64,000 bases of DNA from Canicola haemoglobinophilus (GTDB lineage: Bacteria > Pseudomonadota > Gammaproteobacteria > Enterobacterales > Pasteurellaceae): contig NZ_MUXZ01000018.1 of NCBI RefSeq assembly GCF_002015075.1, positions 34,872 to 98,871 of the forward strand, written 5' to 3'. A program made the position numbers and the translations under genes. Below, in pieces: positions 47,913 through 57,084 of this stretch. The notes beneath the pieces were generated by a model. That model saw only the letters and a list, made by a program, of their open reading frames with translations, was not told where the DNA came from and ran no database searches. Within the stretch, counting starts at the first letter, position 1. Every line of letters begins with the position of its first letter.

Positions 47913-48542
47913 ATGGGAAAGAAAAAACGTTCAGCGAGTTCTAGCCGCTGGTTAAATGAACATTTTAAAGATCCTTTTGTGCAAAAGGCACATAAGCAAA
48001 AACTGCGCTCCAGAGCCTATTTTAAATTAGATGAAATTCAACAAACAGATCGCTTGTTTAAGCATGGTATGACAGTTGTTGACCTTGGTGCAGCGCCGGG
48101 TGGCTGGTCACAATATGTTGTGGGGCAAATTGGCGGTAATGGTCGAGTGATTGCCTGTGATATTTTGGAAATGGATCCCATTGTGGGGGTTGATTTTTTA
48201 CAAGGCGACTTCCGCGATGAAAAAGTATTACAAGCACTGTTAGAGCGTGTTGGTGAAAAAAAAGTAGATGTAGTGATGTCTGATATGGCTCCAAATTTTA
48301 GTGGTATGCCATCAGTGGATATTCCTCGTGCAATGTATTTAGTTGAGCTTGCCCTTGATATGTGTAAACAAGTTTTAGCGACAAAAGGAAGTTTTGTGGT
48401 TAAAGTCTTTCAAGGGGAAGGTTTTGATGAATATTTAAAAGAAATTCGCTCATTATTTAACGTGGTTAAAGTGCGTAAACCAGAAGCATCCCGTGGACGT
48501 TCTCGTGAGGTTTACATTGTGGCTACGGGTTATAAAGGATAA
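47913..48542 (+). CDS. rlmE: 23S rRNA (uridine2552-2'-O)-methyltransferase
   Basis: RlmE (FtsJ/RrmJ) methylates U2552 late in 50S assembly. The 209-residue protein has [12 protein letters not shown] (catalytic lysine), the SAM motif [23 protein letters not shown] (catalytic aspartate) and [15 protein letters not shown]. It precedes ftsH as in E. coli. A hairpin built from an uptake sequence abuts its stop. Confidence 0.96.
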   Translation: MGKKKRSASSSRWLNEHFKDPFVQKAHKQKLRSRAYFKLDEIQQTDRLFKHGMTVVDLGAAPGGWSQYVVGQIGGNGRVIACDILEMDPIVGVDFLQGDFRDEKVLQALLERVGEKKVDVVMSDMAPNFSGMPSVDIPRAMYLVELALDMCKQVLATKGSFVVKVFQGEGFDEYLKEIRSLFNVVKVRKPEASRGRSREVYIVATGYKG

Positions 48543-48561
48543 AAAAGTGACCGCACTTTTT
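48542..48561 (+). terminator. Terminator-like hairpin built on an uptake sequence, after rlmE
   Basis: AAAAAGTG (48542-48549), an ACCG loop, and CACTTTTT (48554-48561). The reverse uptake core ACCGCACTT (48550-48558) forms the loop and the 3' arm. It begins at the last base of the rlmE stop. Confidence 0.6.
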
Positions 48562-48663
48562 CATTTAATAAATAATGAACAATCAATGTGATAACTTTAA
48601 ATCCCTATGGATTTATAGTATCTTGTAACAAATTATTAACTACTAAAATATGGAGTTCAAGCC

Positions 48664-50502
48664 TTGAACGATATGGTGAAAAATCTAGTCCTTTGGATTG
48701 TTGTTGCAGTGGTGATGATGACCGCTTATCAAAGTTTTAGCGGAAGTTCATCAAGTAATGCAATTGATTACACTACATTTATTAGTGATGTAGAAAATAA
48801 CCAAGTTTCAGCTACTAAATTTAATGAAGTAGGTGAAATTTTTGTCACTAAAAAAGATGGTTCAAAATATACAACAGTTCTTCCTACACCTTTAGAAGAT
48901 CGTAAATTATTAGACGATCTAATTAAGTCAAAGGTAAAAATTGATGGAGCTTTACCAGAGCAACGCAGTTTTCTATCACAAATTTTAATCTCTTGGTTTC
49001 CAATGATTTTATTAATTGGGGTTTGGTTCTTCTTTATGCGCCAAATGCAAGGTGGTGGCGGTAAAGCCATGAGCTTTGGTAAAAGCCGAGCCAAGATGCT
49101 AACCAAAGAGCAGATTAAAACGACTTTTGCCGATGTTGCCGGCTGTGATGAGGCAAAAGAAGAGGTTGGCGAAATTGTTGATTTCTTACGCGATCCAAGC
49201 AAGTTCCAAAAATTGGGCGGTAAAATTCCAAAAGGTATTTTGATGGTGGGACCTCCAGGTACAGGTAAAACCTTACTAGCAAAAGCCATCGCTGGAGAAG
49301 CAAAAGTACCATTTTTCACTATTTCAGGTTCTGATTTCGTAGAAATGTTCGTTGGTGTGGGGGCATCTCGTGTTCGTGATATGTTTGAACAAGCTAAGAA
49401 AAATGCGCCTTGCTTAATCTTTATTGATGAGATTGATGCGGTTGGTCGTCAGCGTGGAGCTGGTCTTGGCGGTGGACATGATGAACGTGAACAAACCTTG
49501 AACCAAATGCTTGTTGAAATGGATGGTTTTGAAGGTAATGAAGGCGTTATTGTTATTGCTGCAACTAACCGCCCTGATGTTTTAGATCCAGCTTTAACTC
49601 GTCCAGGCCGTTTTGACCGCCAAGTCGTTGTTGGTTTACCGGATGTGCGCGGTCGTGAACATATTTTAAAAGTTCATATGCGTAAAGTACCTGTGGCAGA
49701 TGATGTTGATGCAATGACATTAGCTCGTGGTACACCGGGATATTCAGGTGCGGATTTAGCAAATCTTGTGAATGAGGCAGCTTTATTTGCTGCACGCACC
49801 AATAAAAAAGTAGTGACCATGTTAGAGTTTGAAAAAGCGAAAGACAAAATCAACATGGGACCTGAACGCCGTACCATGATCATGACAGATAAAGTTAAAG
49901 AAAGTACTGCTTATCATGAAGCAGGTCATGCTATTGTGGGTTATTTAGTGCCTGAACATGATCCTGTACATAAAGTGACGATTATTCCTCGTGGGCGTGC
50001 TTTAGGGGTAACTTTCTTCTTACCGGAAGGTGACCAAGTTAGCATTAGCCAAAAACAATTAGAAAGTAAACTTTCGACTTTATATGCAGGTCGTTTAGCT
50101 GAAGAGCTTATTTATGGCGAAGAAAATATTTCAACGGGTGCTTCTAATGATATTAAAGTAGCAACAAATATTGCTCGTAATATGGTGACTCAATGGGGCT
50201 TTTCAGATAAATTAGGTCCAATTTTGTATTCAGAAGATGAAGGCGAAGTGTTCCTTGGACGTTCAATGGCAAAGGCTAAACATATGTCTGATGAAACCGC
50301 ACATACTATTGATGAAGAAGTAAGAGCAATAGTTAGCCGTAATTACCAAAGAGCAAGACAGTTGCTGATTGATAATATGGATATTTTACATGCAATGAAA
50401 GACGCATTAGTAAAATATGAAACGATCGAGGAAGTACAAATCAAACAATTGATGAATAGAGAAGAGGTTACGGCTCCATCAGGTTGGAGTAATAATGAAT
50501 AA
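48664..50502 (+). CDS. ftsH: ATP-dependent zinc metalloprotease FtsH
   Basis: FtsH is a hexameric inner-membrane AAA+ protease that degrades LpxC (with LapB) and damaged membrane proteins. The 612-residue protein has two membrane helices (about 7-24 and 107-125), Walker A GPPGTGKT at 196-203, Walker [10 protein letters not shown], arginine fingers in TRPGRFDR, and zinc site HEAGH at 418-422. The start is TTG (48664), with GGAG 8 bases upstream; the next ATG is too far. No terminator is visible before licA. Confidence 0.96.
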   Translation: MNDMVKNLVLWIVVAVVMMTAYQSFSGSSSSNAIDYTTFISDVENNQVSATKFNEVGEIFVTKKDGSKYTTVLPTPLEDRKLLDDLIKSKVKIDGALPEQRSFLSQILISWFPMILLIGVWFFFMRQMQGGGGKAMSFGKSRAKMLTKEQIKTTFADVAGCDEAKEEVGEIVDFLRDPSKFQKLGGKIPKGILMVGPPGTGKTLLAKAIAGEAKVPFFTISGSDFVEMFVGVGASRVRDMFEQAKKNAPCLIFIDEIDAVGRQRGAGLGGGHDEREQTLNQMLVEMDGFEGNEGVIVIAATNRPDVLDPALTRPGRFDRQVVVGLPDVRGREHILKVHMRKVPVADDVDAMTLARGTPGYSGADLANLVNEAALFAARTNKKVVTMLEFEKAKDKINMGPERRTMIMTDKVKESTAYHEAGHAIVGYLVPEHDPVHKVTIIPRGRALGVTFFLPEGDQVSISQKQLESKLSTLYAGRLAEELIYGEENISTGASNDIKVATNIARNMVTQWGFSDKLGPILYSEDEGEVFLGRSMAKAKHMSDETAHTIDEEVRAIVSRNYQRARQLLIDNMDILHAMKDALVKYETIEEVQIKQLMNREEVTAPSGWSNNE

Positions 50503-50519
50503 AAATTTACAATTCCCTG

Positions 50520-50548
50520 TTTATAGTTCTAAAAAAGCCTAGTAGAAT
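50520..50548 (+). promoter_or_regulatory. Possible licA promoter
   Basis: TTTATA (50520-50525), a 17-base spacer and TAGAAT (50543-50548), with a predicted start about 37 bases before the licA ATG. The match is moderate. No tandem repeat is present between it and the coding region. Confidence 0.4.
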
Positions 50549-50591
50549 TAGATAGTAGAGGATTGTTAATCTATAAAAATATTCATTAAAT

Positions 50592-51479
50592 ATGCATAAC
50601 GTAACCAATATTGTTAAAAATGTTTTCCCAGATACTGAGATAAGTGATACTGAAATCATGTATTTAGGGGGAATGACAAATAAAAACTATATTATCAATA
50701 TTGATAATACGAAATATGTTCTAAGAGTTCCTGGGGCTATGACTCAGGAACTCATTAATCGTTCTTATGAGTCCATTAATAGTGTTAAGGCTTCAGAAAT
50801 AAATATTAATGTAGGGACGTATTTCTTTGATGAAAAAACAGGAATAAAAGTAACTTATTTCTTAGAGAATAGCTATTCACTAACCCACCAAAATATTAGA
50901 AATTACGACTTTCTAGCTAAAATAGCAAAAAAATTAAAATTGTTACATCAAAGTGCTGTTCAATTTTATAACAGATTCAATGTATTTAATGAGTATAAGC
51001 ACTATTTTAGCTTATTAAAAAATAAGAATGATTTTTATCAGTATCATCCAGAAATGATAAATGTTATTCACTTATTTGAGTCTCTCTCTGATTATTTTGA
51101 TGGTCAAAGTATACTACTATCTCCCTGTCATAATGATTTGGTTCCAGAAAATATCTTAATTAAAGATAATGATATTTATTTTATTGATTGGGAATATTCA
51201 GGGATGAATGATCCTTTATTTGATATAGCGGCTTTTTTCTTAGAATGTAATCTCAACTTAGATGAGAAAAAATTTTTTCTTAGTAATTATTATCAAGAGA
51301 AGATTGATTTTGATGAAGTAATGAAAAAAATTAGCTATTACCAATTTACTCAAGATGTTCTTTGGTTTTTATGGACTTTAATTAAAGAAGAAAATCAAGA
51401 AAGCTTTGGTGATTATGCGGAAAATAGAATTTTAAGGGCAATTAAGTTCATGAAAGATATAAAGGAAAGAGGATATTAG
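50592..51479 (+). CDS. licA: Choline kinase LicA, without tetranucleotide repeats
   Basis: LicA phosphorylates choline for decoration of lipooligosaccharide. The 295-residue protein has the aminoglycoside/choline kinase fold: GGMTNKNYIINIDNTKYVLR (phosphate loop), the Brenner motif CHNDLVPENILI, and IYFIDWEYSGMNDPLFDIA. In most H. influenzae the 5' end of licA carries tens of CAAT repeats that switch it on and off. Here the frame opens MHNVTNIVKNVF with no repeat inside or upstream, and a stop (50574-50576) closes the frame above. The ribosome binding site is weak. It lies 89 bases after ftsH. An uptake sequence with one mismatch lies at 50952. Confidence 0.93.
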   Translation: MHNVTNIVKNVFPDTEISDTEIMYLGGMTNKNYIINIDNTKYVLRVPGAMTQELINRSYESINSVKASEININVGTYFFDEKTGIKVTYFLENSYSLTHQNIRNYDFLAKIAKKLKLLHQSAVQFYNRFNVFNEYKHYFSLLKNKNDFYQYHPEMINVIHLFESLSDYFDGQSILLSPCHNDLVPENILIKDNDIYFIDWEYSGMNDPLFDIAAFFLECNLNLDEKKFFLSNYYQEKIDFDEVMKKISYYQFTQDVLWFLWTLIKEENQESFGDYAENRILRAIKFMKDIKERGY

Positions 51480-51482
51480 TAG

Positions 51483-52376
51483 ATGTTCTTTGCTTACTTT
51501 ATTGCTTTATTTTCTGGTATTCTATGGGGGGGAGTAACTTTTTTATATTCCTTATTAAATAATAGTTATCCTATCTCTAATAATTCTTCGTTTATATTGA
51601 TAATCCTCTTTTTTATAGATTTTATCGCTTTTATTTCTGTTTCGTTTTATATTTTCTTTAGAAAGAAGAATAGAATCTCTATACTAACATTAAGCAATAA
51701 AGGCATGATTTTTTCTTGCTTAGCGGGTATTTTGAGTGCCTCAGCAATGCTTTGCTATTTATTTGCTATCAGCACAATGAATTCTAGTTATATAGCTTCA
51801 ATTTCAGCGCTGTATCCAATAATAGGAGCTACTTTCTCATATGTTCTTCTAAAAGAAAAATTATCTAGATATGCTAAATATGGCTTTTTAATTGCTATTT
51901 TTTGCTCTGCTTTACTGAGCTATCAATATGATAACGAATTTTATATATTAGGTGGAGTTTTAGCTCTTTGTACGGCATTCGGATGGGGAATAGAAATTGC
52001 AGTTTCAGGATATGCCATGAGATATTTAAAATTTCATTATGTTTATCTCTTTCGTCAGCTTAGTTCAAGTATCTTATATTTAGCATCATTTTTAACTCTT
52101 TTCTATATTAAAAAAGATATTCCAGATGGTATAAATTTCAATATCAAATTTATATTGTTAGGTATTATCTCTTTCTCAATTATTTCTTATTATCTTTATT
52201 ATAGGGCTATATACTATATTAAACCCATAAGAGCAATGATATTAAATATAACTTATGGTGTATGGGTTGTCGTTTTTGAATATTTTTTTTCTAATTCCAA
52301 TATATCTATCTCTCATATTTTATTGTCATTAGGTATTGTTTTAGGTTGCGTCTTTGTATTAAGGGAGAATGTATGA
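51483..52376 (+). CDS. licB: Choline permease LicB (EamA/DMT family)
   Basis: A 297-residue protein with ten transmembrane helices and two EamA halves, for example SGILWGGVTFLYSLLNN at the start and ISALYPIIGATFSYVLLKEK at the end of the first half. LicB imports choline for LicA. It begins 3 bases after the licA stop and ends in an ATGA overlap with licC. Codon use is very AT-rich, like the rest of the locus. Confidence 0.93.
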   Translation: MFFAYFIALFSGILWGGVTFLYSLLNNSYPISNNSSFILIILFFIDFIAFISVSFYIFFRKKNRISILTLSNKGMIFSCLAGILSASAMLCYLFAISTMNSSYIASISALYPIIGATFSYVLLKEKLSRYAKYGFLIAIFCSALLSYQYDNEFYILGGVLALCTAFGWGIEIAVSGYAMRYLKFHYVYLFRQLSSSILYLASFLTLFYIKKDIPDGINFNIKFILLGIISFSIISYYLYYRAIYYIKPIRAMILNITYGVWVVVFEYFFSNSNISISHILLSLGIVLGCVFVLRENV

Positions 52377-53077
52377 ATGCAATAATATTAGCTGCTGGGC
52401 TTGGTAGCCGTTTAAAAGAAATAACTAAAAATAAACATAAAGCTTTATTACCTGTAGATAATATTCCAAATATTGAAAGGACTATCTTATATTTACATGA
52501 GGCAGGTATAAAGGATATCTTTATTGTTACAGGATATTTAAAAGAACAATTTGATTATTTAAGGGATAAATATAATTGTAATTTAATATATAATGATAAA
52601 TTTATTGAATATAATAATGTATATTCATTTTATTTAGCAAAAGATTATTTTTCAGATACTTATGTGATTGATTCAGATGTTATTTTAACAAGAAATATTT
52701 TCCTTGAAAAGTTAAATAGAAGCTCTTATTTCGTTATTAAAAGACCTATTTCTGAAGATAATGAATGGATCCCAGAATGTGATAATAATGATCGAGTTAT
52801 AAACATGAGGATTAGCAATGATGTAAAAGCTAGTTTATTAGGTGTGTCCTATTGGAATAAAAAGGATGCAACTAAAATCAAAGAAAAATTAGAAAAATAT
52901 AACTCGAAAGATAATTTAACCAATTCAAAGTTATATTGGGATAATATTCCAATTAGTATGTTAGATGACTTAAACATAGGTGTTTTCAATCTTAATGAAA
53001 ATGATGCGTTTGAAGTAGATAAGTTAGAACATTATTATTTTGCACTTAATAATATAAACTCTAGAGGTATAGTATGA
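52373..53077 (+). CDS. licC: CTP:phosphocholine cytidylyltransferase LicC
   Basis: LicC makes CDP-choline. The 234-residue nucleotidyltransferase has AIILAAGLGSRLKEITKNKH (CTP-binding loop), KALLPVDNIPNIER, VTGYLKEQFDYL and the metal-binding VIDSDVILTRN. The start at 52373 overlaps the licB stop (ATGA) and has AAGGGAG 5 bases upstream. The end overlaps licD by 4 bases. All catalytic motifs are intact. Confidence 0.94.
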   Translation: MNAIILAAGLGSRLKEITKNKHKALLPVDNIPNIERTILYLHEAGIKDIFIVTGYLKEQFDYLRDKYNCNLIYNDKFIEYNNVYSFYLAKDYFSDTYVIDSDVILTRNIFLEKLNRSSYFVIKRPISEDNEWIPECDNNDRVINMRISNDVKASLLGVSYWNKKDATKIKEKLEKYNSKDNLTNSKLYWDNIPISMLDDLNIGVFNLNENDAFEVDKLEHYYFALNNINSRGIV

Positions 53078-53910
53078 TAAAGGGTAAAAATATATCTTTA
53101 AAAGAATTACAAATGATTTCTTTAAATATTTTAGAGTATTTTCATAATATATGTGAGGAGCATAATATAAAATATTCTCTAGGTGGGGGTACATTAATTG
53201 GTGCAATTAGACATCAAGGATTTATTCCTTGGGATGATGATATTGATGTCTATATGTTATGGAGTGAGTATCAAAAGTTTGTATCAGTTTGGAATAAATT
53301 CAATCATGATTATTATCAATTATCTCCTATTGAAACTTTTGATGGCGATGTTGCTGGAGAAATGGCTAAAATTTATGATATGAGAACATATTTGGCGGAG
53401 AGACATAGATCAAGTCATATATTTATTGATATTTTTGTTTTAGATTATGTGCCTAGTGATTTAGATCTTTTGTATAAATCCATGAAAAAGCATCGTAGAT
53501 TAAAACTAAGATTTAGTTCCTTAAAGAAACGTTTTTATCGAGCCAAAGATAATAGTCTAATGAAAAAAATATTTGGTAAATTAGCACAATTCTTTTATCA
53601 AAAAATGCAAACTAATTTGAGTTGGTTAAGAGAAAATTATAATGAAAAGAATAGTGAAAATATTGGACTTTTTTTATCTGATTATGGTGGTTGGCAAAAA
53701 TCTTATATGCCCAAAGAATATTTTTCTAAATTTGAAAAAGTGAAATTTGAAGATAAATATTTTTATGTAACAAAAAATTATCATGAACATTTAACAGATT
53801 ATTACGGTAACTATATGCAGTTGCCTCCAGAAAATGAGAGAATGCCAAAACATGGAACATGGAACATGGAATGTATATTGGAAGGAATAAGTCAAGAGAA
53901 ATTTTTATGA
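53074..53910 (+). CDS. licD: Phosphocholine transferase LicD
   Basis: LicD transfers phosphocholine from CDP-choline to a sugar of the lipooligosaccharide. The 278-residue protein has the LicD/fukutin core YSLGGGTLIGAIRHQGF followed by IPWDDDIDVYM (catalytic acidic cluster). The ending is GNYMQLPPENERMPKHGTWN. LicD alleles decide which heptose branch is modified; which allele this is cannot be told by eye. AGAGG lies upstream. Its TGA overlaps the folP ATG (ATGA). Confidence 0.94.
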   Translation: MIKGKNISLKELQMISLNILEYFHNICEEHNIKYSLGGGTLIGAIRHQGFIPWDDDIDVYMLWSEYQKFVSVWNKFNHDYYQLSPIETFDGDVAGEMAKIYDMRTYLAERHRSSHIFIDIFVLDYVPSDLDLLYKSMKKHRRLKLRFSSLKKRFYRAKDNSLMKKIFGKLAQFFYQKMQTNLSWLRENYNEKNSENIGLFLSDYGGWQKSYMPKEYFSKFEKVKFEDKYFYVTKNYHEHLTDYYGNYMQLPPENERMPKHGTWNMECILEGISQEKFL

Positions 53911-54755
53911 TTTATTCTTCATCTAAATTTTATTTGAAAGCAAATAATAGAACGTTAGATCTTTCTTCCCCTAAAATTATGGGTATTCTAAATTTCACCC
54001 CAGATTCTTTTTCTGATAAAGGACAATTTTTTCAGTTAGATAAAGCAATTATTCAAGTGGAAAAAATGTTGAAAGCGGGTGCTTCGATTATTGATATTGG
54101 CGGTGAATCTACTCGTCCCAATGCTGAAGAAGTCAGCTTAGCACAAGAGTTAGATCGTGTGGTTCCTTTGGTTGAGGCGGTAAGAAAACGTTTTGATTGC
54201 TGGATTTCAGTGGATACTTCTAAAGCGGAAGTGATGTTGGAAAGTGCTAAAGTTGGCATGGATTTGATCAATGATATTCGTGCACTACAAGGGCCAAAGG
54301 CATTGGAAACAGCGGTAAAATTAGGCTTGCCAACTTGTATTATGCATATGCAAGGACAACCTCGTACTATGCAACAGAACCCACAATATGGTGATGTAGT
54401 GCAAGAAGTATTAGAATTTTTGCAAAATCGCACCGCACTTTGTTTGCAAGCTGGGATAAAAAAAGAAAATATCATTTGGGATCCTGGGTTTGGTTTTGGT
54501 AAAACAGTGCAACATAATTACAAGTTATTACAGCAACTTAGCCAATTTTGCCAGCAAGGTGTTCCTGTACTAGCGGGTTTATCGCGTAAATCAATGATTG
54601 GTGCTGTGTTGGATAAGCCTGTGGATCAGCGAGTGATGGGCAGTGTTACAGGTGCATTACTTGCCGCAATGAATGGTGCAAGAATCTTGCGCGTACATGA
54701 TGTCGCTGAAACGCAAGATGTATTGAAAATTTGGCAGGCAACAGAGCATGCTTAG
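53907..54755 (+). CDS. folP: Dihydropteroate synthase
   Basis: FolP joins p-aminobenzoate to the pterin in folate synthesis and is the sulfonamide target. The 282-residue protein has IMGILNFTPDSFSDKGQF, DIGGESTRPNAEEV, WISVDTSKAEVM, DLINDIRALQGP and PVLAGLSRKSMIG. The start at 53907 overlaps the licD stop, with CAAGAGA upstream; the frame from 53859 lies inside licD. In E. coli folP follows ftsH directly, so here lic1 separates them. An exact uptake sequence is at 54432-54440. Confidence 0.95.
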   Translation: MIYSSSKFYLKANNRTLDLSSPKIMGILNFTPDSFSDKGQFFQLDKAIIQVEKMLKAGASIIDIGGESTRPNAEEVSLAQELDRVVPLVEAVRKRFDCWISVDTSKAEVMLESAKVGMDLINDIRALQGPKALETAVKLGLPTCIMHMQGQPRTMQQNPQYGDVVQEVLEFLQNRTALCLQAGIKKENIIWDPGFGFGKTVQHNYKLLQQLSQFCQQGVPVLAGLSRKSMIGAVLDKPVDQRVMGSVTGALLAAMNGARILRVHDVAETQDVLKIWQATEHA

Positions 54756-54837
54756 AAAGGATCTAATAAAAATTCATTTTATAACAATAAATAATAAGTG
54801 TTTTCCACTTATTTGATGAATAATCAAGGAATAAAAA

Positions 54838-56172
54838 ATGGCAGAACGTAAATATTTTGGAACTGATGGCGTGCGTGGCAGAGTAGGAACTTATCCAATA
54901 ACTCCTGATTTTGCACTTAAGTTAGGTTGGGCTGCTGGTAAAGTATTAGCAACTCAAGGCACAGGTCGAGTTTTAATTGGAAAAGATACGCGTATTTCTG
55001 GCTATATGTTGGAATCGGCATTAGAGGCTGGTTTGGCAGCAGCAGGATTATCTGTCGCTTTTACTGGACCGATCCCAACACCAGCAATTGCTTATCTTAC
55101 CCGTACTTTTCGTGCTGAAGCAGGGATTGTAATTTCTGCGTCCCATAACCCTTTCTATGATAATGGAATTAAATTTTTCTCTGCTCAAGGAACAAAATTG
55201 CCTGATGATATAGAAGAAGCTATTGAAACTATGTTAGAGCAACCAATGGACTGTGTTGAGTCTGCTCAATTAGGACGTGCAAGTCGTATTAATGATGTAA
55301 CAGGTCGTTATATTGAATTTTGTAAAAGTACTTTCCCAGCACATTTAAGTTTAGAAAAATATAAGATTGTTGTGGATTGTGCAAATGGTGCAACTTACCA
55401 TATTGCACCAAACGTAATGCGTGAGCTTGGTGCTGAAGTGATCGAAATCGGTACTCAGCCAAATGGTATGAATATTAATGAAAAGTGCGGTGCAACAGAT
55501 ATTAAAGCACTACAAGATAAGGTATTAGAAACCAAAGCTGATGTTGGTTTAGCCTATGACGGTGATGGTGATCGCTTAATTATGGTTGATCATTTAGGTA
55601 ATAAAGTTGATGGTGATCAGATTTTATTTATTATCGCTCGTGAGGCATTGCGTTCTGGTAACTTAAAAGGTGGTGTAGTAGGAACCTTAATGAGCAATAT
55701 GAGCTTAGAGTTAGCCTTAAAACAATTGGGTATTCCATTTGTGCGAGCTAATGTTGGCGACCGCTACGTGTTGGAAAAAATGCAAGAAAAAGGTTGGAAA
55801 TTTGGTGGTGAAAACTCAGGTCATATCATTATTGCAGATAAGAATACAACGGGAGATGGCGTGATTACTTCCTTAGCTGTACTCGCAGCCATGGTTCAAC
55901 ACCGATTTTCCTTACATGAATTGGCAAGTGCGGTGGAATTATTTCCACAAGTGTTAATCAACGTATGCTTTACAGGTGGAACAAATCCACTGGAAAGTGA
56001 TGCGGTAAAATCAATTGCGACAGAAGTTGAGCAACAGCTGATAGGTAAAGGCAGAATTTTATTGCGCAAATCTGGGACGGAGCCGTTAATTCGAGTTATG
56101 GTGGAATGTGAAGATGCCGAATTAGCCCAACTTAGTGCTGAAAAAATTGCTGATGCAGTGCGAGCAAATTAA
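54838..56172 (+). CDS. glmM: Phosphoglucosamine mutase
   Basis: GlmM converts glucosamine 6-phosphate to the 1-phosphate for UDP-GlcNAc, needed for peptidoglycan and lipid A. The 444-residue protein has the phosphoserine loop [12 protein letters not shown] with S102, the metal loop YDGDGDRLI, the sugar loop GGENSGHII and the phosphate-binding [12 protein letters not shown]. It follows folP by 82 bases, the usual ftsH-folP-glmM order. AAGGA lies 8 bases before the ATG. Confidence 0.96.
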   Translation: MAERKYFGTDGVRGRVGTYPITPDFALKLGWAAGKVLATQGTGRVLIGKDTRISGYMLESALEAGLAAAGLSVAFTGPIPTPAIAYLTRTFRAEAGIVISASHNPFYDNGIKFFSAQGTKLPDDIEEAIETMLEQPMDCVESAQLGRASRINDVTGRYIEFCKSTFPAHLSLEKYKIVVDCANGATYHIAPNVMRELGAEVIEIGTQPNGMNINEKCGATDIKALQDKVLETKADVGLAYDGDGDRLIMVDHLGNKVDGDQILFIIAREALRSGNLKGGVVGTLMSNMSLELALKQLGIPFVRANVGDRYVLEKMQEKGWKFGGENSGHIIIADKNTTGDGVITSLAVLAAMVQHRFSLHELASAVELFPQVLINVCFTGGTNPLESDAVKSIATEVEQQLIGKGRILLRKSGTEPLIRVMVECEDAELAQLSAEKIADAVRAN

Positions 56173-56185
56173 GTGTAAGAAAATA

Positions 56186-56653
56186 ATGAAAATATTTGTA
56201 ATGCGCCATGGCGAAGCAGAAGTCATGGCAAAGTCAGACAAAGAACGCTGTTTAACCTCAAGAGGACAGTTACAAGCCACAGAGCAGGGAAACTGGTTAA
56301 AAACAGTAATGCCTGATTTTGATAAGGTGCTGGTCAGCCCTTATACAAGAGCGCTAGAAACTTTTGCCAAAATTGATGCAGTTTATCAGCATCAATTAAG
56401 TGCAAAACAGGAAATTTGGGATGCTATTACGCCTTACAGTAGCAGTAGTTTAGTTGTCGATTATTTATCCGTATTAGCAGAACAAGGCGTTAATACTGTT
56501 TTAATTGTTTCACATTTACCTTTAGTGGGCGAAATTGTGACGGAATTATGCCAAAGACGCAGTCCAGTGAGTTTTTATCCTTCAACGATTGCTGGCATGC
56601 AATGGGATTGTGAGCAATGTGCGGTGGTTACGGAGATAAAATATCCAGAGTAG
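56186..56653 (+). CDS. sixA: Phosphohistidine phosphatase SixA
   Basis: A 155-residue phosphoglycerate-mutase-fold phosphatase with the catalytic histidine H8 in FVMRHGEAE and the second histidine in LIVSHLPLVGE. SixA removes phosphate from histidine phosphotransfer domains (ArcB; PTS-Ntr in newer work). The start at 56186 is 14 bases after glmM. The longer frame from 56135 lies inside glmM. Confidence 0.9.
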   Translation: MKIFVMRHGEAEVMAKSDKERCLTSRGQLQATEQGNWLKTVMPDFDKVLVSPYTRALETFAKIDAVYQHQLSAKQEIWDAITPYSSSSLVVDYLSVLAEQGVNTVLIVSHLPLVGEIVTELCQRRSPVSFYPSTIAGMQWDCEQCAVVTEIKYPE

Positions 56654-56817
56654 TGTGCAAAATAACGATTTCTTGTCTGCTTTTCTCTTTTCCATTAGCG
56701 TTACTTTACCTACATTGTTAATGCTGATTTTAGGTATCGCTTTGAGAGCAAGACGCATAATTGATGATCGTTTTAGCGGACAAGCAACTAAGATTATTTT
56801 TAATATTACGCTGCTGT

Positions 56818-56837
56818 CGCCCGTGTCCTCACGGGTG
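56818..56837 (-). repeat. REP-like palindrome, left copy
   Basis: On the minus strand CACCCGTGAGGACACGGGCG, a hairpin with stem CCCGTG/CACGGG and loop AGGA. It matches the right copy in 18 of 20 bases; the two differences are a compensatory base-pair change. Confidence 0.75.
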
Positions 56838-56885
56838 ACTAAAACTCCTAAAATTACCACCGCTCTTTGCGGCAAAAAAACAAAG

Positions 56886-56905
56886 CACCAGTGAGGACAC
56901 TGGCG
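56886..56905 (+). repeat. REP-like palindrome, right copy
   Basis: CACCAGTGAGGACACTGGCG, a hairpin with stem CCAGTG/CACTGG and loop AGGA. It is inverted relative to the left copy, with a 48-base spacer, the arrangement of a BIME. Confidence 0.75.
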
Positions 56906-57022
56906 CTATCGTTGTGCGCTATTTTTGCGTTATTGTTGCTTTAAATAATCCTTTCGTTTTTATTTGATTTTGCTATTATTCGGCAACTTCCAAATGATGA
57001 CTTTAATTTTAAGCAAAATAAC

Positions 57023-57068
57023 ACCGCACTTTTCTTGTGTTTGTCATAACCTAGGTTCAAAGTGCGGT
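57023..57068. repeat. Inverted pair of uptake sequences upstream of yoaA
   Basis: ACCGCACTTT (57023-57032) and AAAGTGCGGT (57059-57068) are perfect inverse copies around a 26-base loop, ending 16 bases before the yoaA ATG. Such pairs often act as terminators in Haemophilus. The interval 56945-57022 shows nothing else. Confidence 0.85.
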
Positions 57069-57084
57069 TTAAATTTATTAATCA

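Larger units (their letters stand above)
56655..56944 (+). pseudogene. AEC (auxin efflux carrier-like) permease remnant
   Basis: The first 53 codons (GTG start at 56655, 1 base after sixA) read like an AEC family permease: FLFSISVTLPTLLMLILGIA, then LRARRIIDDRF and ATKIIFNITL, ending near 56813. The frame then enters a pair of inverted palindromes (56818-56905) and stops at 56894. A short tail in another frame (56903-56944, ALSLCAIFALLLL then stop) looks like the last helix of the same permease. Nearly the whole gene, some 800 bases, is missing. Confidence 0.7.

Noticed and set aside
50503..50650. Searched for CAAT or other simple repeats at licA
   Set aside because: None found; only short AT-rich stretches.
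56655..56894. 79-residue ORF as a real small protein
   Set aside because: The first 53 residues are a permease fragment and the rest is translated palindrome sequence.
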